Part shown: positions 25,301 through 37,204 of the stretch, one piece after another
How the letters are laid out: each line of letters starts with the position of its first letter
Position numbering within the stretch: the first letter of the stretch is position 1
Source of the DNA: Argentina anserina
Lineage: Eukaryota; Streptophyta; Magnoliopsida; Rosales; Rosaceae
Reading direction: 5' to 3'
Assembly (NCBI RefSeq): GCF_933775445.1
Contig: NC_065876.1
Span: 19,406,001 to 19,470,000 of the forward strand
Length of the DNA stretch: 64,000 nt
Made by a program: the position numbers and the translations under genes
The notes under the pieces: generated by a model
Seen by the model: only the letters and a program-made list of their open reading frames with translations
The model's database searches: none
Told to the model about the DNA's origin: nothing

Positions 25301-27285
25301 AGCTGCAGACTTGAATAGCGTGTTGTTTTTGTTGACAGGTATATCGAGTCAAGACAATAGAAGACAACAAGATAACAACTATCTGTTACGCCATAACCTT
25401 TTTGAGTTCTTGCTCCACATTATGTTCACTTTTATCGAGAAACAAACAGAATCAAGTAACTATATGTTGCAAGATAACTCTGCTGTATTAAATTGATACT
25501 ATATACTGATCACAAACATTGGCTGGTATAATCACTATATTTATACCTCCACATAAATATGGTAAGTATAAGAGTCACTCCCTCATAAATAAATAATATT
25601 CTATCCAGCACACCATCCTTGAGCCGCCACAACTAATATCAGAAAGGTAGTGACTGACACGGAAAGCATGGAAACAAAAAAGTTAAAAGAATTAACCTGA
25701 TGGTCTGGGTTTTGAAAAACGAAACTCCTAGGCCTCTTCACATACACAGTTCCATTTGTTGGATTCAATAGACCGGCCAAAATCTGCAAAAGTTCAAAAA
25801 ATATAAATATTGTATATTACAACTATTAGTTTTTCACGTTTTCTTTTGCTTATTGTTTTATTATTGTTCTTTCTGATCACTTATTTATTAATCTATATTT
25901 CCTATATTTTTTCCCATGCGGCAAATAAGTTCTATGTACAAATCAGAAAAGGTTCTTTTCATTTCTTTATTCTTCTGTCATATTACTTTTTGTTCATCAT
26001 GATAAGAATGCCAATTTATAAGACCACGACAGAATTAAGTACCAGATAACATCAACCCTTCAAGCAAGAAACAGCTCTTACCTACCTTTAGGAGGGTAGA
26101 TTTCCCACACCCATTGGGTCCAAGAAGCATCCAAAACTGCCCTGAAGGAATGCGAAGCGAGCAATTTTTAAGAATCGGTAAGGTTTTACCTTGCTTTGTT
26201 GCTACTGAGAAGTTCAAGTCGGAACCTTCTATGGATACTTCCTCTGTAAAATTAGTCCTGAGTATACAGAATGAGATGTACCCAAATCAAATATAAGTGT
26301 AAACAAATTACGGGCTGAAAAGCTATTGATGGTGCGAACCTGGTGAGAGGAATAGAATTCACAGGGGAGACAAAAGGCTTAGAGGCATGTATGAGTTTTG
26401 ATGGATACATCATCTTATGGCATTCTAGTTGGCACATGAGCATTTCCGAGTCTGAGTCTGAGTCTGATGCCCAGTTTGGTATTGCTGCACTGTAATAATA
26501 AAACCTTCATTAGTTTGTATGTATAATCATTAGTGCCATAAAGCTGCAGAGCATACGTGAACCTTTGTTTTTCAGAGGTGTTGTGCTTACAAGGAACAGC
26601 ATCTAACTGTTACGTACTCAGTGGCTTGCCACCTAAAATAAAGTTCCTCACAGCCTCAATGACATTTCTGCAGTTCATCTGTACTTTAATAGTTTAATAT
26701 ATGTACGTTATACAGATTAATCCTGTTTTTTTTTTCCTTACATCAATTTTATTACATAATGTCTCACAGATACATGTAAGCCACGATCAACCAGATTGCT
26801 AATCAAGGAACACCCTTTGATGTTAACTCATTTGACAACAAGTGAATGCAGCCACCCAATGTACAACACTGAGTTTTATAATAGAAAGACCCAACTAGCT
26901 AGCACACCATCAAGTTGCGTTTTATACGACAGAATCAAATTGCAGATACAAGGATTTGATTTGAAGGTAAGACAGCAGCCATACACATAACATTGCAAAC
27001 TGGCAAAGAGAAGCATGGAAGAATGCTTATAAAGACAAGTTGGGGAAAGAAGATAGGTTTCCAAAAGTTAGAAGTACCCAACCTAACAATGATATCTGCA
27101 TAGTTTTACTATTGGGTCACTGAGACGATCGAAAATGATAGAACAATTCCAGATTTTATGACAACAGCAAAATCAGATTTCATTTTTTTCCCTTGTCTAT
27201 TACAGAGCTATATCGACTTTCTACATACAAGCTCCATTGAAATGAAACCCAAGTAATTCAGAGAAGAATAGTTTGAAGTATTACC
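22308..27285 (-). CDS. ABCI10: ABC transporter I family member 10, plastid ATPase (start codon not found)
   Basis: Seven exons on the minus strand: 5' exon ending 27285 (start unknown, about 27350), 26489-26340, 26257-26086, 25783-25697, 23789-23664, 23564-23442 and 22517-22308. All junctions have GT-AG and keep frame. The product has Walker [11 protein letters not shown]-loop FVFQNPDHQ, signature LSGGQKQR, Walker B VLLLDE and switch His in WVTHRLEEL, and ends YINEINS. This matches plant ABCI10, a single ATPase subunit related to the ATPases of energy-coupling-factor importers and directed to the chloroplast. The first exon reads HTFCFGSVPPALAASSSLVA, like a transit peptide, but an in-frame stop (TAG) precedes it with no ATG between. 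Translation would have to begin at the ATG in exon 2 (about 26443), or the true start was lost or lies in an unseen upstream exon. Confidence 0.9.
22590..22870. repeat. GC-rich inverted repeat in the last intron of ABCI10
   Basis: The left arm (about 22597-22690) and right arm (about 22765-22866) are imperfect inverted copies: both hold, in opposite orientation, CAGCACAGC(C/T)GCACTCCC and GTCTGTGCC. A short spacer rich in GAGATTTC words lies between. It is a fold-back element without coding capacity; I cannot assign a superfamily. Confidence 0.7.
22925..23300. repeat. Fold-back element bounded by TA runs in the ABCI10 intron
   Basis: Arms of roughly 125-150 bp: the left starts TATCCAGAGTGAAGCTCC and the right ends CTTCACTCTGGATA. 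Shared inverted words include ATTGAATCGCTTA(T) and GATCATCTTTACAAA-like runs. TA microsatellites lie at each side (22904-22923, 23304-23329), so it appears to have inserted into a TA repeat or to have been extended there. It could be a MITE with a TA duplication. Confidence 0.75.
23790..25696. other. Long ABCI10 intron (1.9 kb), contents unclear
   Basis: No domain was recognised. The stretch 24000-24950 has a different texture from its neighbours and a minus-strand frame at 24576-24917 (113 codons, Cys/Trp-rich) without motifs. It may be a decayed retroelement but I cannot support that. Confidence 0.3.
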
Positions 27286-27422
27286 TGTTAGCAACGAGAG
27301 ACGAGCTTGCAGCAAGAGCAGGAGGAACAGAACCGAAGCAGAAAGTGTGGGAGAGCTTATATATCTAAAAGGTAGCAGGGATATAGATGGAATTGCAAAT
27401 GCGAGTAGGGATATTAAATGTA

Positions 27423-28506
27423 GGCATAAATGCCGATTTGTTCCCCAAATTTGGCTGAAATTGTTAATTTACAACCCGAATTTGCATTTGAGTCAATTTA
27501 CCTCCTAAACATGGTAAAAATTACCGATTTACACCCCGAATTTGTATTTGAGTCAATTTACCTCCTAAACTTGGTAAAAATTGCCGATTTGCACCACATC
27601 CGTTAAATTTAATTGTTTTATCCAATTTTGCGTCACATGTCATGCATTTAAGGGGTAGTATTGTCATTATATATTTATTCATATTGAATAATAAAATAAA
27701 TTAATAAAATTACTTAAGAGGAACACTTGCTACAATGTTTGTTTTTTCGAAACATGTTATTGATTTATATATTTATTATTTTATGTGATATGGTATGTTA
27801 AAAGATATTAGAAAAAATATGAATAAATAAATACATTGAAAATTAAAAATAAATGTGTGTTTCGAGAGAATTACTAATCTACCATTGTGTGTGTCTTAGC
27901 CTTATTAGGTTTCCTGTTAGAGATAGATTCGCATCTCTGTAATAGATTAGGACTCCGAATCCTACGGGATTGTGGTTATGTAATGCCTATATATTAGCCT
28001 CATTATCAATCAATAAACGGTTACGTTCTGTTCTATTACGTCGTTATTATTCTCATTTTGTTCATCCTCCAACAATGTGTACATATAAAAATATATTTAT
28101 ACACAACACACTATATTTGAATGGGTGGGTATATTGAATATATAATTCAAAGTAGGGTTAAGTAGGTAGAAAAAAAGATGTAAATAAATAATTTGATTAA
28201 CAAAATAATCCTTATTTTAAAGAATATTTTAATTTATTTTTAAGAAAAATATAAATAGAAAATGACAACATTACCCCTCATGTGCATGACATGTGACGCA
28301 AAATTGGATAAAACAATTAAATTTAACGGATGTGGTGCAAATCGGCAATTTTTACCAAGTTTAGGAGGTAAATTGACTCAAATACAAGTTCGGGGTGTAA
28401 ATCGACAATTTTTACCAAGTTTAGGAGGTAAATTGACTCAAATGCAAGTTCATGGTGCGAATTGACAATTTCAGCCAAATTTAGGGTGCAAATCGGCATT
28501 TATGCC
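27423..28506. mobile_element. Long-TIR MULE-type non-autonomous element, copy B
   Basis: The ends are GGCATAAATGCCGATTTG and CAAATCGGCATTTATGCC, perfect inverted repeats. The flanks are a perfect 9-bp duplication TTAAATGTA (27414-27422, 28507-28515), as expected for Mutator-like elements. It is 1084 bp long and colinear with copy A (4977-5991), including the same nested solo LTR. It lies less than 100 bp upstream of the first ABCI10 exon, within its promoter. Confidence 0.93.
27858..28074 (+). repeat. Solo copia-like LTR nested in MULE-type element B
   Basis: The 217-bp LTR starts TGTTTCGAGAGAATTAC and ends CATCCTCCAACA, with the duplication ATGTG on both sides (27853-27857, 28075-28079). 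Position and duplication are the same as in copy A, so the LTR insertion came before the two copies separated. Confidence 0.88.
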
Positions 28507-28659
28507 TTAAATGTATTGGGTGATGTTAAATGTACCGCGAATGTTTTACTAGAGCCAGCAACTTGTTTACACCCCATCATTACTAATTACACTTTGCTGG
28601 CTTTACAATGATATATCCTTCTTGTAACTAAACCTAGGGGTGGGCATAAAAAACGAAAA

Positions 28660-28822
28660 TCCCGATCCCGTCCCGATCCCGTCCCGAAATTCATAGGGAC
28701 GGGACGGGACGAAGGTCTAAAAACGTTCGTCCCGTCCCGATCCCGTCCCGTTTCATAACAGTGGGACGGGACGTGGGACGAATAATTTATATCCCGCTTC
28801 GTCCCGTCCCGTCCCGCAATTA
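28660..28822. promoter_or_regulatory. Left subterminal GGGACGGG repeat cluster of the hAT element
   Basis: Many copies of CCCGTCCCG and its inverse lie within 200 bp of the left end. A mirror cluster lies at 33712-33860. Clusters of short motifs near hAT ends usually bind the transposase; that role is inferred here. Confidence 0.65.
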
Positions 28823-29140
28823 AATAACTTTTAATCTTGACCGTTGGATTATTCATCATGGCCGTTGATTTAAATTTGTTAGGGTTATCAGGTTATGTGT
28901 TAAGCCGCAAAGAACTGTTTCAGATTCAATCATACCTTTCCTGCTTTCCATTCTCATCGAGGCAGAGAACATATGCCATCCTTCTCTGTGTTCTCTCCCA
29001 TCTTGCCAGCCTGCTCCCTCCACTTCCACCCCCTCCAACCTCATCGCCGCCGTCTCCTCACCCATACTCATACTGCCTTAGCCTCAACCCCCAGCATTTC
29101 ATCACTTCCTCTCTTTCTCTAAGCTCTCAGAATTCCAGGA

Positions 29141-30569
29141 TCTGGGTAAGTTCTCCCACTGAGATTTCAATTATTTCTGTTGAATATAGATGAATAGATG
29201 ATGCAGGGTGTTTGCCTAGTTGTGCATATTTCCCACTTAGATTGTTTTTGTACTAAATTGTGGATCCAATTTCTAGTCTTGATATTTCTCCTCTAACTTG
29301 TTTATGCAAGATTTTGAATGATCGGCATAGATAGTAGATGAAGTAACAGTGTATAATCACTCAAATAACAAAAGCTATACTTCCAGGGCATCAGAGATAT
29401 ACTCAGTGACCCTTTTCATTGTTTCATATGAGTCTATTTGTAATTTTTAGTTTTTGAGATTTCTGGATGTTGAAGTAATTTGAACATTGTGTAGTTCTCT
29501 CATCCTGTGTTATATGCATAGATTATTTGACCGAAGTAGTCTGTAGCATTCGGTCACTTTGGACCAAAGAGATTGAAGCTGAGTATGAACTTGGTCACTG
29601 TAAAGAACCTATATGGCTTAAAATTTGAAAGAGTAAAAACAGAGGACTCAATCATGGAATTCTAGCACTACATCAGAACAAAATGATCACTAGGTGTGTT
29701 AAAACCATACAATTTAAGAGACTTAACATACGAATAGATGAGTCAATTGGTCTGTTCCCTCCTTATATACATCAATTAATTATATATTTATGCATTCATT
29801 TTATTTGAACATAAGTAGTTAAACAGTGTCAAGGGATAATCAAGTGCCTACATGTGTTTCAACATATACATTCTGAAACTCTTCCTGTAAAAAGACAACT
29901 TGTTTAAAAATTCATCATAATAATGTCATGGTAACTATATCATAGTGTCCAAATTACATTAGAAAGTATGATCTATCATAAACAATCTGATTAAGATAGC
30001 AACCAGCAAAGGATGTCATATTTCCTGACAGTCTCAAGAATTAGAATAATGGTTCAGCTATCTCATATTTTCAGTTGGTCACAGTTGTCAGCCACAAACG
30101 TAACAATTACTAAGAGATTATATGATGCTGCATAGAGTAGTATGATAGGTAGTAAACAATGTAGGTTTTGATGTATTACATAGTTTGAAGCATGGTTGCT
30201 TGAGTGCTGGATCATTGAGTTTGAAGCAATATTGGACAATAGGATACAATTATATTCCCCTTTCAATCATTTTTAGGTTCAATCATACATGTTCTTGAGT
30301 TCATGTTCTCTGATATAGATATAAATATAATGATAATTGTTGTTTTTAATCATCATTTGCTTCTGCACAGACATTACACAAATTAAGGAATGTAATCTCT
30401 ATACTATATGTATATAAATGAAATCAATATATGTAGATTGTTTTATAAAGCTGACCATGTATTTTTGCTTCTATTTTTGTTTTTGTGTTCTATTCATGAA
30501 AGCTCCAGCATTTCACATTTCCACTGCATATAGGTTGACTAATGATGTGTTTCTTGTCAAATTGGTTTA
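29141..30569 (+). other. Probable 5'-UTR intron of the hAT transposase gene
   Basis: A leader-like segment before 29141 ends at a strong donor (CTGG|GTAAGTTC), and an acceptor TTGGTTTAG lies one base before the ATG at 30572. The 1.4 kb between them is AT-rich and holds no coding motifs. I infer an intron in the leader; expressed-sequence evidence would decide. Confidence 0.5.
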
Positions 30570-30571
30570 GG

Positions 30572-33563
30572 ATGGCTAGAGGAAAGAAGTCGGGTTTGGT
30601 TCGACCTAATCCCTCTGCTTCTGGTCTTGGGAGTTCTTCAACAGTAGCATCTCCTACTCCTTTGGAGCTACTTGAAGTTGGAAGCCAACCTGCTTCAAGC
30701 CAAACACATGCTGCTGCCAATGGACCTGCTCCAAGTGTAGTTGAACCTGCTGCTTCTGTAAGTGAGGGTGGTGAGTCTTCTTCTCTAGGTACAAAACGTA
30801 CTAGTATGGTTTGGGATCATTTCAAAGAGTATGAAAAAATTGAGAGAGTAAAAGATGTTCATGGTAAAGTAATCCAGAGAGTTCAAAGAAGGGCATATTG
30901 CATCCATTGTCCTAGGGGGAAGTTTGGGGATTTCAATGTTGAGGGTAAGAGTGGTACATCTGGTTTGCTTAGGTATCTCAATCAAGGTTGTAGGTATTTT
31001 CCACATGAGGGAGATAAGACACAAAAAAATCTTGTAGGGGATAAGTCTCGGTCAAATAAACTGAGCACAAGTACAAAAGCTCAAAATCAGGAAGATTTTG
31101 TTGAAGCTTGTGTAGAGATGATTGTCATTGATGAGCTGCCATTTAGCTTTGTAGACAAGCTAGGGTTTAACAGATTTTGTCAGAGAGTGTGTCCTTCTTT
31201 TGAAAAGACTTCAAGAAGAACAGTGTGTAGAAGGTTTCTAAATATGTATGACATCCAAAAACATGCACTAAAAAAGAGTTTGAAAGCATATAGGCTGAGT
31301 CTAACCACCGACACTTGGACTAGTGTTCAAAATATCAATTACATGGTGCTTACTGCGCATTTTGTCGATGCAGATTGGAAAATGCACAAAAGGATCCTTA
31401 ACTTTAGTATGATTCAAAACCATCAAGGGCCAACTATAGGGAAGCTTATTGAATCATGCTTGGTGCAGTGGGGAATTGAGAAAGTGATGTGTGTTACTGT
31501 TGATAATGTTTCTTCAAATAAGTGTGCTTTAGAGTGGCTGGTTGCTAAGATGAATAAGTCGGCAGCTTATGATCAAATTTTAAACGGAAAATACATGCAT
31601 GTGAGGTGCACTGCTCACATTACTAACTTAATAGTGGGGCATGGTTTGAAAAGGTTGCAGAAATCTGTGTTGGCAATTAGGAATGCTGTGAAGTTTGTGA
31701 GGTCTTCTGCAAATAGGTTAGAGATTTTTAAGAAGGCTGTAACAAGGGAAAAGCTTTAGTGTAAGGGACTTGTGTGCATGGATGTCCCAACAAGGTGGAA
31801 CAACACCTATATAATGTTGGAATCGGCTTTGAAGTTTGAACAAGTATTCGCACTAATGTTGGAAGATGAGGAGTCAACCTTTGCAGCTTACTTTAAAGAA
31901 CCAGATGAAGAATTTGATGAAGATGGAAATCTAGTACCTAGCACTAGTCACAGAAAGAAGGTGGGACCTCCGAATGAAGAAGATTGGGACAAGGCGAAAG
32001 TGTTTGTCAATTTCTTAAGACTTTTCTATGAGGTTACTCTAAGGAACAGTGCATCATTGCACCCTACTGTGCACACTGCTTTACATGATGTTATTGACAT
32101 GGAGACCAACATAAAAAGCTTGTTACTAACACCTCGGTTGGCAAGTGGGTTAGAAACTACAAAGACATTGATAGACATGGCTAGCAATATGAGAAGCAAA
32201 TGGTTGAAGTATTTTGGCTCTTTTGGGGACCTTAACAACATGTTGGTTATTGGTCTAGTTTTAGATGCAAGATTCAAGTTAAAAAATGTAACACACATGT
32301 ATATGGAAGAGGAGCTGCCTGTTTGTGAGGTGGAAAGAAGAACAAAGCAGATCAAAAAGCTGTTTATGGATCTTTATAATCAGGTATTACTTCATACTTC
32401 AACTGCTTATGATGCATATATGGTAATGATGTGTGTGTAAATGATATTTGTTTAGATGATGCTACTGATTTGTGAGTGCTGATGCATATATGGTAATGAT
32501 ATGTGTGTGCAAATGATGTTTTTGAGATCGAAATTTCGTTTTATGGAATCGTTAACCAAAAGTGAGATAGCTTTGATTGACAGCCACAGAACCAACATGA
32601 TTTGTGTGTGTTGATGCATATATGGTGTTATTGTTCTGTGAATAGCTAGGGATGCTACTGTTTTGAGCTTCTGTGAGTACCATTGATTGACAGCCACAGA
32701 ACCAACATGATTTGTGTGTGTTGATGCATATATGGTGTTATTGTTCTGTGAATAGATAGGGATGCTACTGTTTTGAGCTTCTGTGAGTACCATTGAGATG
32801 TTTTGTTGGACTAATCATAAATTCTTGTCATCTTGTGTTAGTATGTGGTACATGTAGATGAAGGCATACACATGCTGAGGCCGCATTCTCCTAATTCTTC
32901 ATCTAGTACTATCATAAGTGGAAGCAGCTCTAGCTCAGGCCATCGGGGTCAGCGGCTCAGTAATTGGAAAAAGCTTGTTCAAGAAAAGGAAGAGGCAGTC
33001 GCAGCTCATGAAGTTGATCAATACTTAGATGCTGCATTGGATCCAACTGATGAAGAAGATCACTTTGACATCCTGAGTTGGTGGAAGATTAATAGCTGCA
33101 GGTATCCAGTCTTAGCTGCGATAGCTAGGGATGTTCTTGCCATTCAGACCTCAACAGTGGCCTCAGAGTCATGTTTTTCAACAGGGGGTAGAGTAATTGA
33201 CTGTTTTAGGAGCTCATTAACTCCTAAAACTGTGGAGGGGCTGATTTGCATGCAAAATTGGATGTTAGGTGATGATATTGCAATGGTTGAAGTAGAGGCT
33301 GATATACCAACAATGATAAACACTGAGTTTTATGAAGGTCTTGAGCTAGGTATACATTTTAACAAGTGTTTATACTTTATACTTGTTGACCGATTTCAAT
33401 TCAATTTGACATTATACATTTAGACTTACTCTTGGACTGTCATTTACTCATTTTTGCAGATCATGAGGACAATGCTTCAAGCAAGAACAATTGTCCACCT
33501 CCAACTCCAAGAGGAAAAGGAAAGGGGAAGTTTGTACCGGTGGAAAATGTAATTAATGTTTAG
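30572..33563 (+). pseudogene. hAT transposase (BED finger, hAT dimerisation domain), one in-frame stop
   Basis: Three exons: 30572-32383, 32842-33349 and 33460-33563, with GT-AG junctions in frame, about 807 codons. The start MARGKKSGLVRPN follows the acceptor. A BED-type zinc finger (CIHC at its start) lies near residues 100-145; the usual His of the LxxHL part is Tyr (LLRYLNQGC). Next come the catalytic-core motifs LTTDTWTS and VTVDNVSSN, the CTAHITNLI motif, and PTRWNNTY. The C-terminal dimerisation domain holds WWKINSCRYPVLAAIARD and STVASESCFSTGGRVID, with the expected acidic residue. A TAG at 31757-31759 (after AVTREKL) interrupts exon 1, with the frame open on both sides. So the copy is inactive unless the stop is read through or it encodes two parts. 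It resembles plant RICESLEEPER-like proteins, but its exact terminal repeats show it is a transposon gene. Confidence 0.9.
32573..32796 (+). repeat. 110-bp tandem duplication in hAT transposase intron
   Basis: Two almost identical copies (32573-32682, 32683-32796) start TTGATTGACAGCCACAGAAC and contain GATGCATATATGGTG. The intron between exons 1 and 2 also holds related shorter copies of the GATGCATATATGGTAATGAT word just upstream. Confidence 0.88.
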
Positions 33564-35051
33564 GTCTATAACTTTGTTTGATGTTTGTTTTGTGACTATT
33601 TAAGTTTATGATGGACTATTTGTCAATGTTGTTAATTGACTTAAGTTGATTACTTGAAATCTTGAATGATAATTGTCTCTTAAAATTGAGAAAATAGGTA
33701 TTTTAAAGTCATGGGACGGTGGGATTAGGCCCGTCCCGTCCCGATCCCAACCGGGATTAATCCCGAGTGGGATGCATTCTTAAAAACCCGCGTCCCGTCC
33801 CGATTCAAAAGAGTGGGATGGGACGTGGGATGAGCCCCGTCCCGTCCCATCCCGTCCCGTGCCCACCCCTAACTAAACCCAACAAAAATCACTCTTGCTT
33901 CTCACACCCGTTGAATTCGACTTCGTGGATCATCGCTCTCTTGCAACCTTCTTCCACTTCTATTAAAAGATCTTCTTTAATCCCCCTTCTTTCATGTAAC
34001 CGAAAAAAAATCTCATTTCTTTCAACTTGAGAAACAACTTGAGTACAAGAGTGTATTGTATTTAGGGTGTATTGTATTTTGATTTTCAAGTAGTTTTGAC
34101 TACTTTTTAAGACTTGGAAAGTTTGTGGGTATTCAATTATGATCTATTATAACTTTTAAAGAGTTTCTGAAAGTATTTGGGTATTCAAAAAATCACAAGG
34201 TATTCATTGAAAACTTTTTATGAGTCCACATAAGTGTTAGGTATTCTCAAAATTCTACAAATTGTATAGAATTTGATTCTTGTGGATTAGAAAGCCTCTA
34301 ATATAAATAGCAAGGCTCCTCAGAAATCCAACCTCCACACCAAAGATTTCTGGAGGATTTTTTTTCACGAAGGAGCCGCCAACTAGGTACGTGAAAAACC
34401 TCTAGGGTTTCTCCTTTGTCTCCATTTTCCTTGAATTTGTCGATTTTATCAGTGATGTTTTCTATCATTATCTTTGTCCTTGAACCTATTACAATTATAT
34501 GTATCCATATTGTTATTTGTGAACCCTACCGTAAACCCTAGAGAACTACTCCTGGAAATATCAAACCTTTTTGGTATTCAGTTCTTTTGCTTTCGATCCT
34601 ATGTGAGCAAATATGAATGAATAGCTGGACTCATTAACCAATGCAAGTTGGAAGATATGTTTCCAGATTACATGCAAATTTGATCAATATGGTACATCCA
34701 TTAATAAATCAACATACATGTACGTTTCTATGGTTCAATCTATTGATATATACATGTGTAGTCTCTATGATTTGATTTGCGCCTTTATTTCCTTATCACT
34801 ATGTGATAACTTATAGATGAATATAAGGACTAAAAACCAAAGAACCAAGAAACTTTCTTTTTTGTTTTTAGCCAATTTGCTACAAGAACCCAATTTGATT
34901 CATAGATATGTAAGATGTGACCTCCTGAAAAGAAAATACGTAAGATATGTATGTATGGTGAACAATAAAATTGGGGTTTGGTTAAAGATAGTAAACAATA
35001 GATTTATAAATGCATTCGTTAAAAGCAGACATATCGTTTATAGCATTGTCA

Positions 35052-36142
35052 ATGGCACCATCGCAACTAGAAAATGGCAAAGGAGTTAAAGAAGAGGGAA
35101 AAGGAAATTATGACAAATGGACTAATGAAGAGAGCAACGAGTTACTGCAAATATTGGTTGATGCTGCTAAACGTGGCTGGCGTGATCCTCAAAGTGGTCT
35201 GATAAACAAAAAAAGAGTTGAGAACAAAATACTTCCACCTTTCAACAAAAAGCTAGGGTGTCAAAAGACTTATAAACATTATAGTCATCGGGTGAAGTGG
35301 GTTAAGAAACATACTCTCTGTATAGTCAGCTTCTGCGTCACAGCTCCGGCTTTGGATGGGACCCCGTTATGAAAAAAATAACCGCAAGTGATGAAGTATG
35401 GGAGGATTACTTTAAGGTGAGAGACTACACCCTCATTTTTATTTATATTATTTGTAATGTTTATTTAATTATATTGACTATTTATTTTTACACTTTTTAG
35501 GCACATAAAGAACACAGAAGCGTTCACAACCAAACATTTATAGACTATGAGGATCTGAAAATCGCAGTAGGAAATGGAGTTGCCACAGGTAAGTTTTCAA
35601 TTAGTTTGGGAGATGATATTGATGCTGCAACACATGTGGTTGAAGAAACTGAAAGTGGTTCTTTGAATGACTTGGTCTATGATAATAATGTTGGTGCTTT
35701 CATTCAAGTGAGGGATGAATTACCCCTCCAATATCCTCCATCACAATCATCATCCTTGCCTTTTCAGGCCACAACTGCGGCAGTTCCTGATAATACAGTG
35801 GAGAACAATGCTGGAAGTAGTGCAATTAAAAAACGCAACAGAAATGAGGTTGAAAAAAATGACAACTCAACTGATGATGTTTCTGAAGGTGATGTTATGA
35901 AGAGGCTCTCTCTTGGTATTGGTTTTATTGCCACTAACTTCAACAAAATGTATAGCCTGATGGAGAAAAGAGAGTCAAGGGATAAAGAATGTTGGGATGC
36001 TCTTATGGAAACTCCAGACTTGAATGATGAAACTCGTTACTTGGCTTTTGAGTTGCTTAATACAAAAGCATTAAAGGATCTGTTTTTGAACATGACCCTG
36101 GAACAACGATTTAAGTGGATTGAGTTCAAGACAATGCAATAA
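35052..36142 (+). pseudogene. PIF/Harbinger ORF1, Myb/SANT-like DNA-binding protein, frameshifted
   Basis: Exons 35052-35416 and 35501-36142 have a GT-AG intron. The start MAPSQLENGKG leads into a Myb/SANT-like domain with NYDKWTNEESNELLQILVDA, GWRDPQSG and HYSHRVKWVKK. At about 35310 the frame shifts: the next part (LYSQLLRHSSGFGWDPV, then SDEVWEDYFK) is read one frame over and then splices to AHKEHRSVHNQTFIDYEDL. The C-terminus ends NMTLEQRFKWIEFKTMQ. In this superfamily the ORF1 protein binds DNA and works with the transposase. The frameshift is the only lesion I see here. Confidence 0.82.
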
Positions 36143-36212
36143 GTCAAGTGTCATATTGATGCTTGTCTTTAATGTTGGTTTTTAGAATAATGAACGACCA
36201 AAATGTGGTCTC

Positions 36213-36694
36213 ATGGAATAATAGTTTCATAGATGACTTTTTTCAATTATTTATCGGAATTGAGACATGTTTTATCATCTATCATTAAAGTAAAATGATA
36301 TGTTTTCTTATTATTTGTTGTCTTTTGGATTATGTATTCTGTTATGTTTCTATAATCTTTCGATTATGTATTCTTTTGGATTATTATTATACTGTCTCTA
36401 TTATGTTTCGTTGAAAGAGAATGCATGATAAATCTTTTTGCTTGTAGGTTCTCAAAGTTTAGGATGGAATAATAGTTTCATAGATGACTTTTTTCAATTA
36501 TTTATCGGAATTGAGACATGTTTTATCATCTATCGTTAAAATAAAATGATATGTTTTGTTATTATTTGTTGTCTTTTGGATTATGTATACTGTTACGTTT
36601 CTATAATCTTTCTATTATGTATTCTTTTGGATTATTATACTGTCTCATGCATGAATGCATGAAAAATCTTTTTGCTTGTAGGTTCTCAAAGTTT
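36213..36694 (+). repeat. 251-bp tandem duplication between the PIF genes
   Basis: Two copies (36213-36463 and 36464-36694) start ATGGAATAATAGTTTCATAG and end with GTAGGTTCTCAAAGTTTAG. The second is slightly shorter and differs by a few bases. They lie in non-coding DNA between ORF1 and ORF2. Confidence 0.88.
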
Positions 36695-37204
36695 AGTGAT
36701 GAACTAACTATATCGAAAGCTCGAGTTCAAACCGATATACTTTGAACAAGTATGTATGGATAATTATGGACTTTATTATGTATTGATCATGTGGTTGCAT
36801 CTTATAAATAGGTTCTTACTGGATATGCCTTTATTAAATGCACTTCTAAAGAATGACATATATTATGGGTGAAGATAATATGGACTTCATGAATGAAGAA
36901 GATGAATGATGCAGAACATTTCGAAGCTATGTGATAGGAGCACTTAATATGTTTTTACCTCCATTTGTACTTTACTTAGCCCTTATTGTTGTAATATCGA
37001 GTCATTGAGTCACAATAGGAGTCTTGGACGGTTTTGGATGTGTCTTTATGCTTAAACGAGTTAAAAACGAAGAATTGGTCTAGAGTCCTAGTTTGAGTAG
37101 AAATCCTTATAGGACTAGGAACCCTAGTTGGATTAGAAGTCTTCATCTTTCTACGTTTTGGTCGCATTAGTGATATCTTGAGAGTCATATTTGCACTAGG
37201 AATC

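Larger units (their letters stand above)
28635..33871 (+). mobile_element. hAT transposon with transposase gene (5.2 kb)
   Basis: The ends are TAGGGGTGGGCA and its perfect inverse TGCCCACCCCTA, flanked by a perfect 8-bp duplication ACTAAACC (28627-28634, 33872-33879). Both subterminal zones (28660-28820 and 33710-33860) are packed with CCCGTCCC/GGGACGGG words, typical transposase-binding repeats. The transposase gene runs from 30572 to 33563. The only clear defect is one in-frame stop. Confidence 0.95.
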
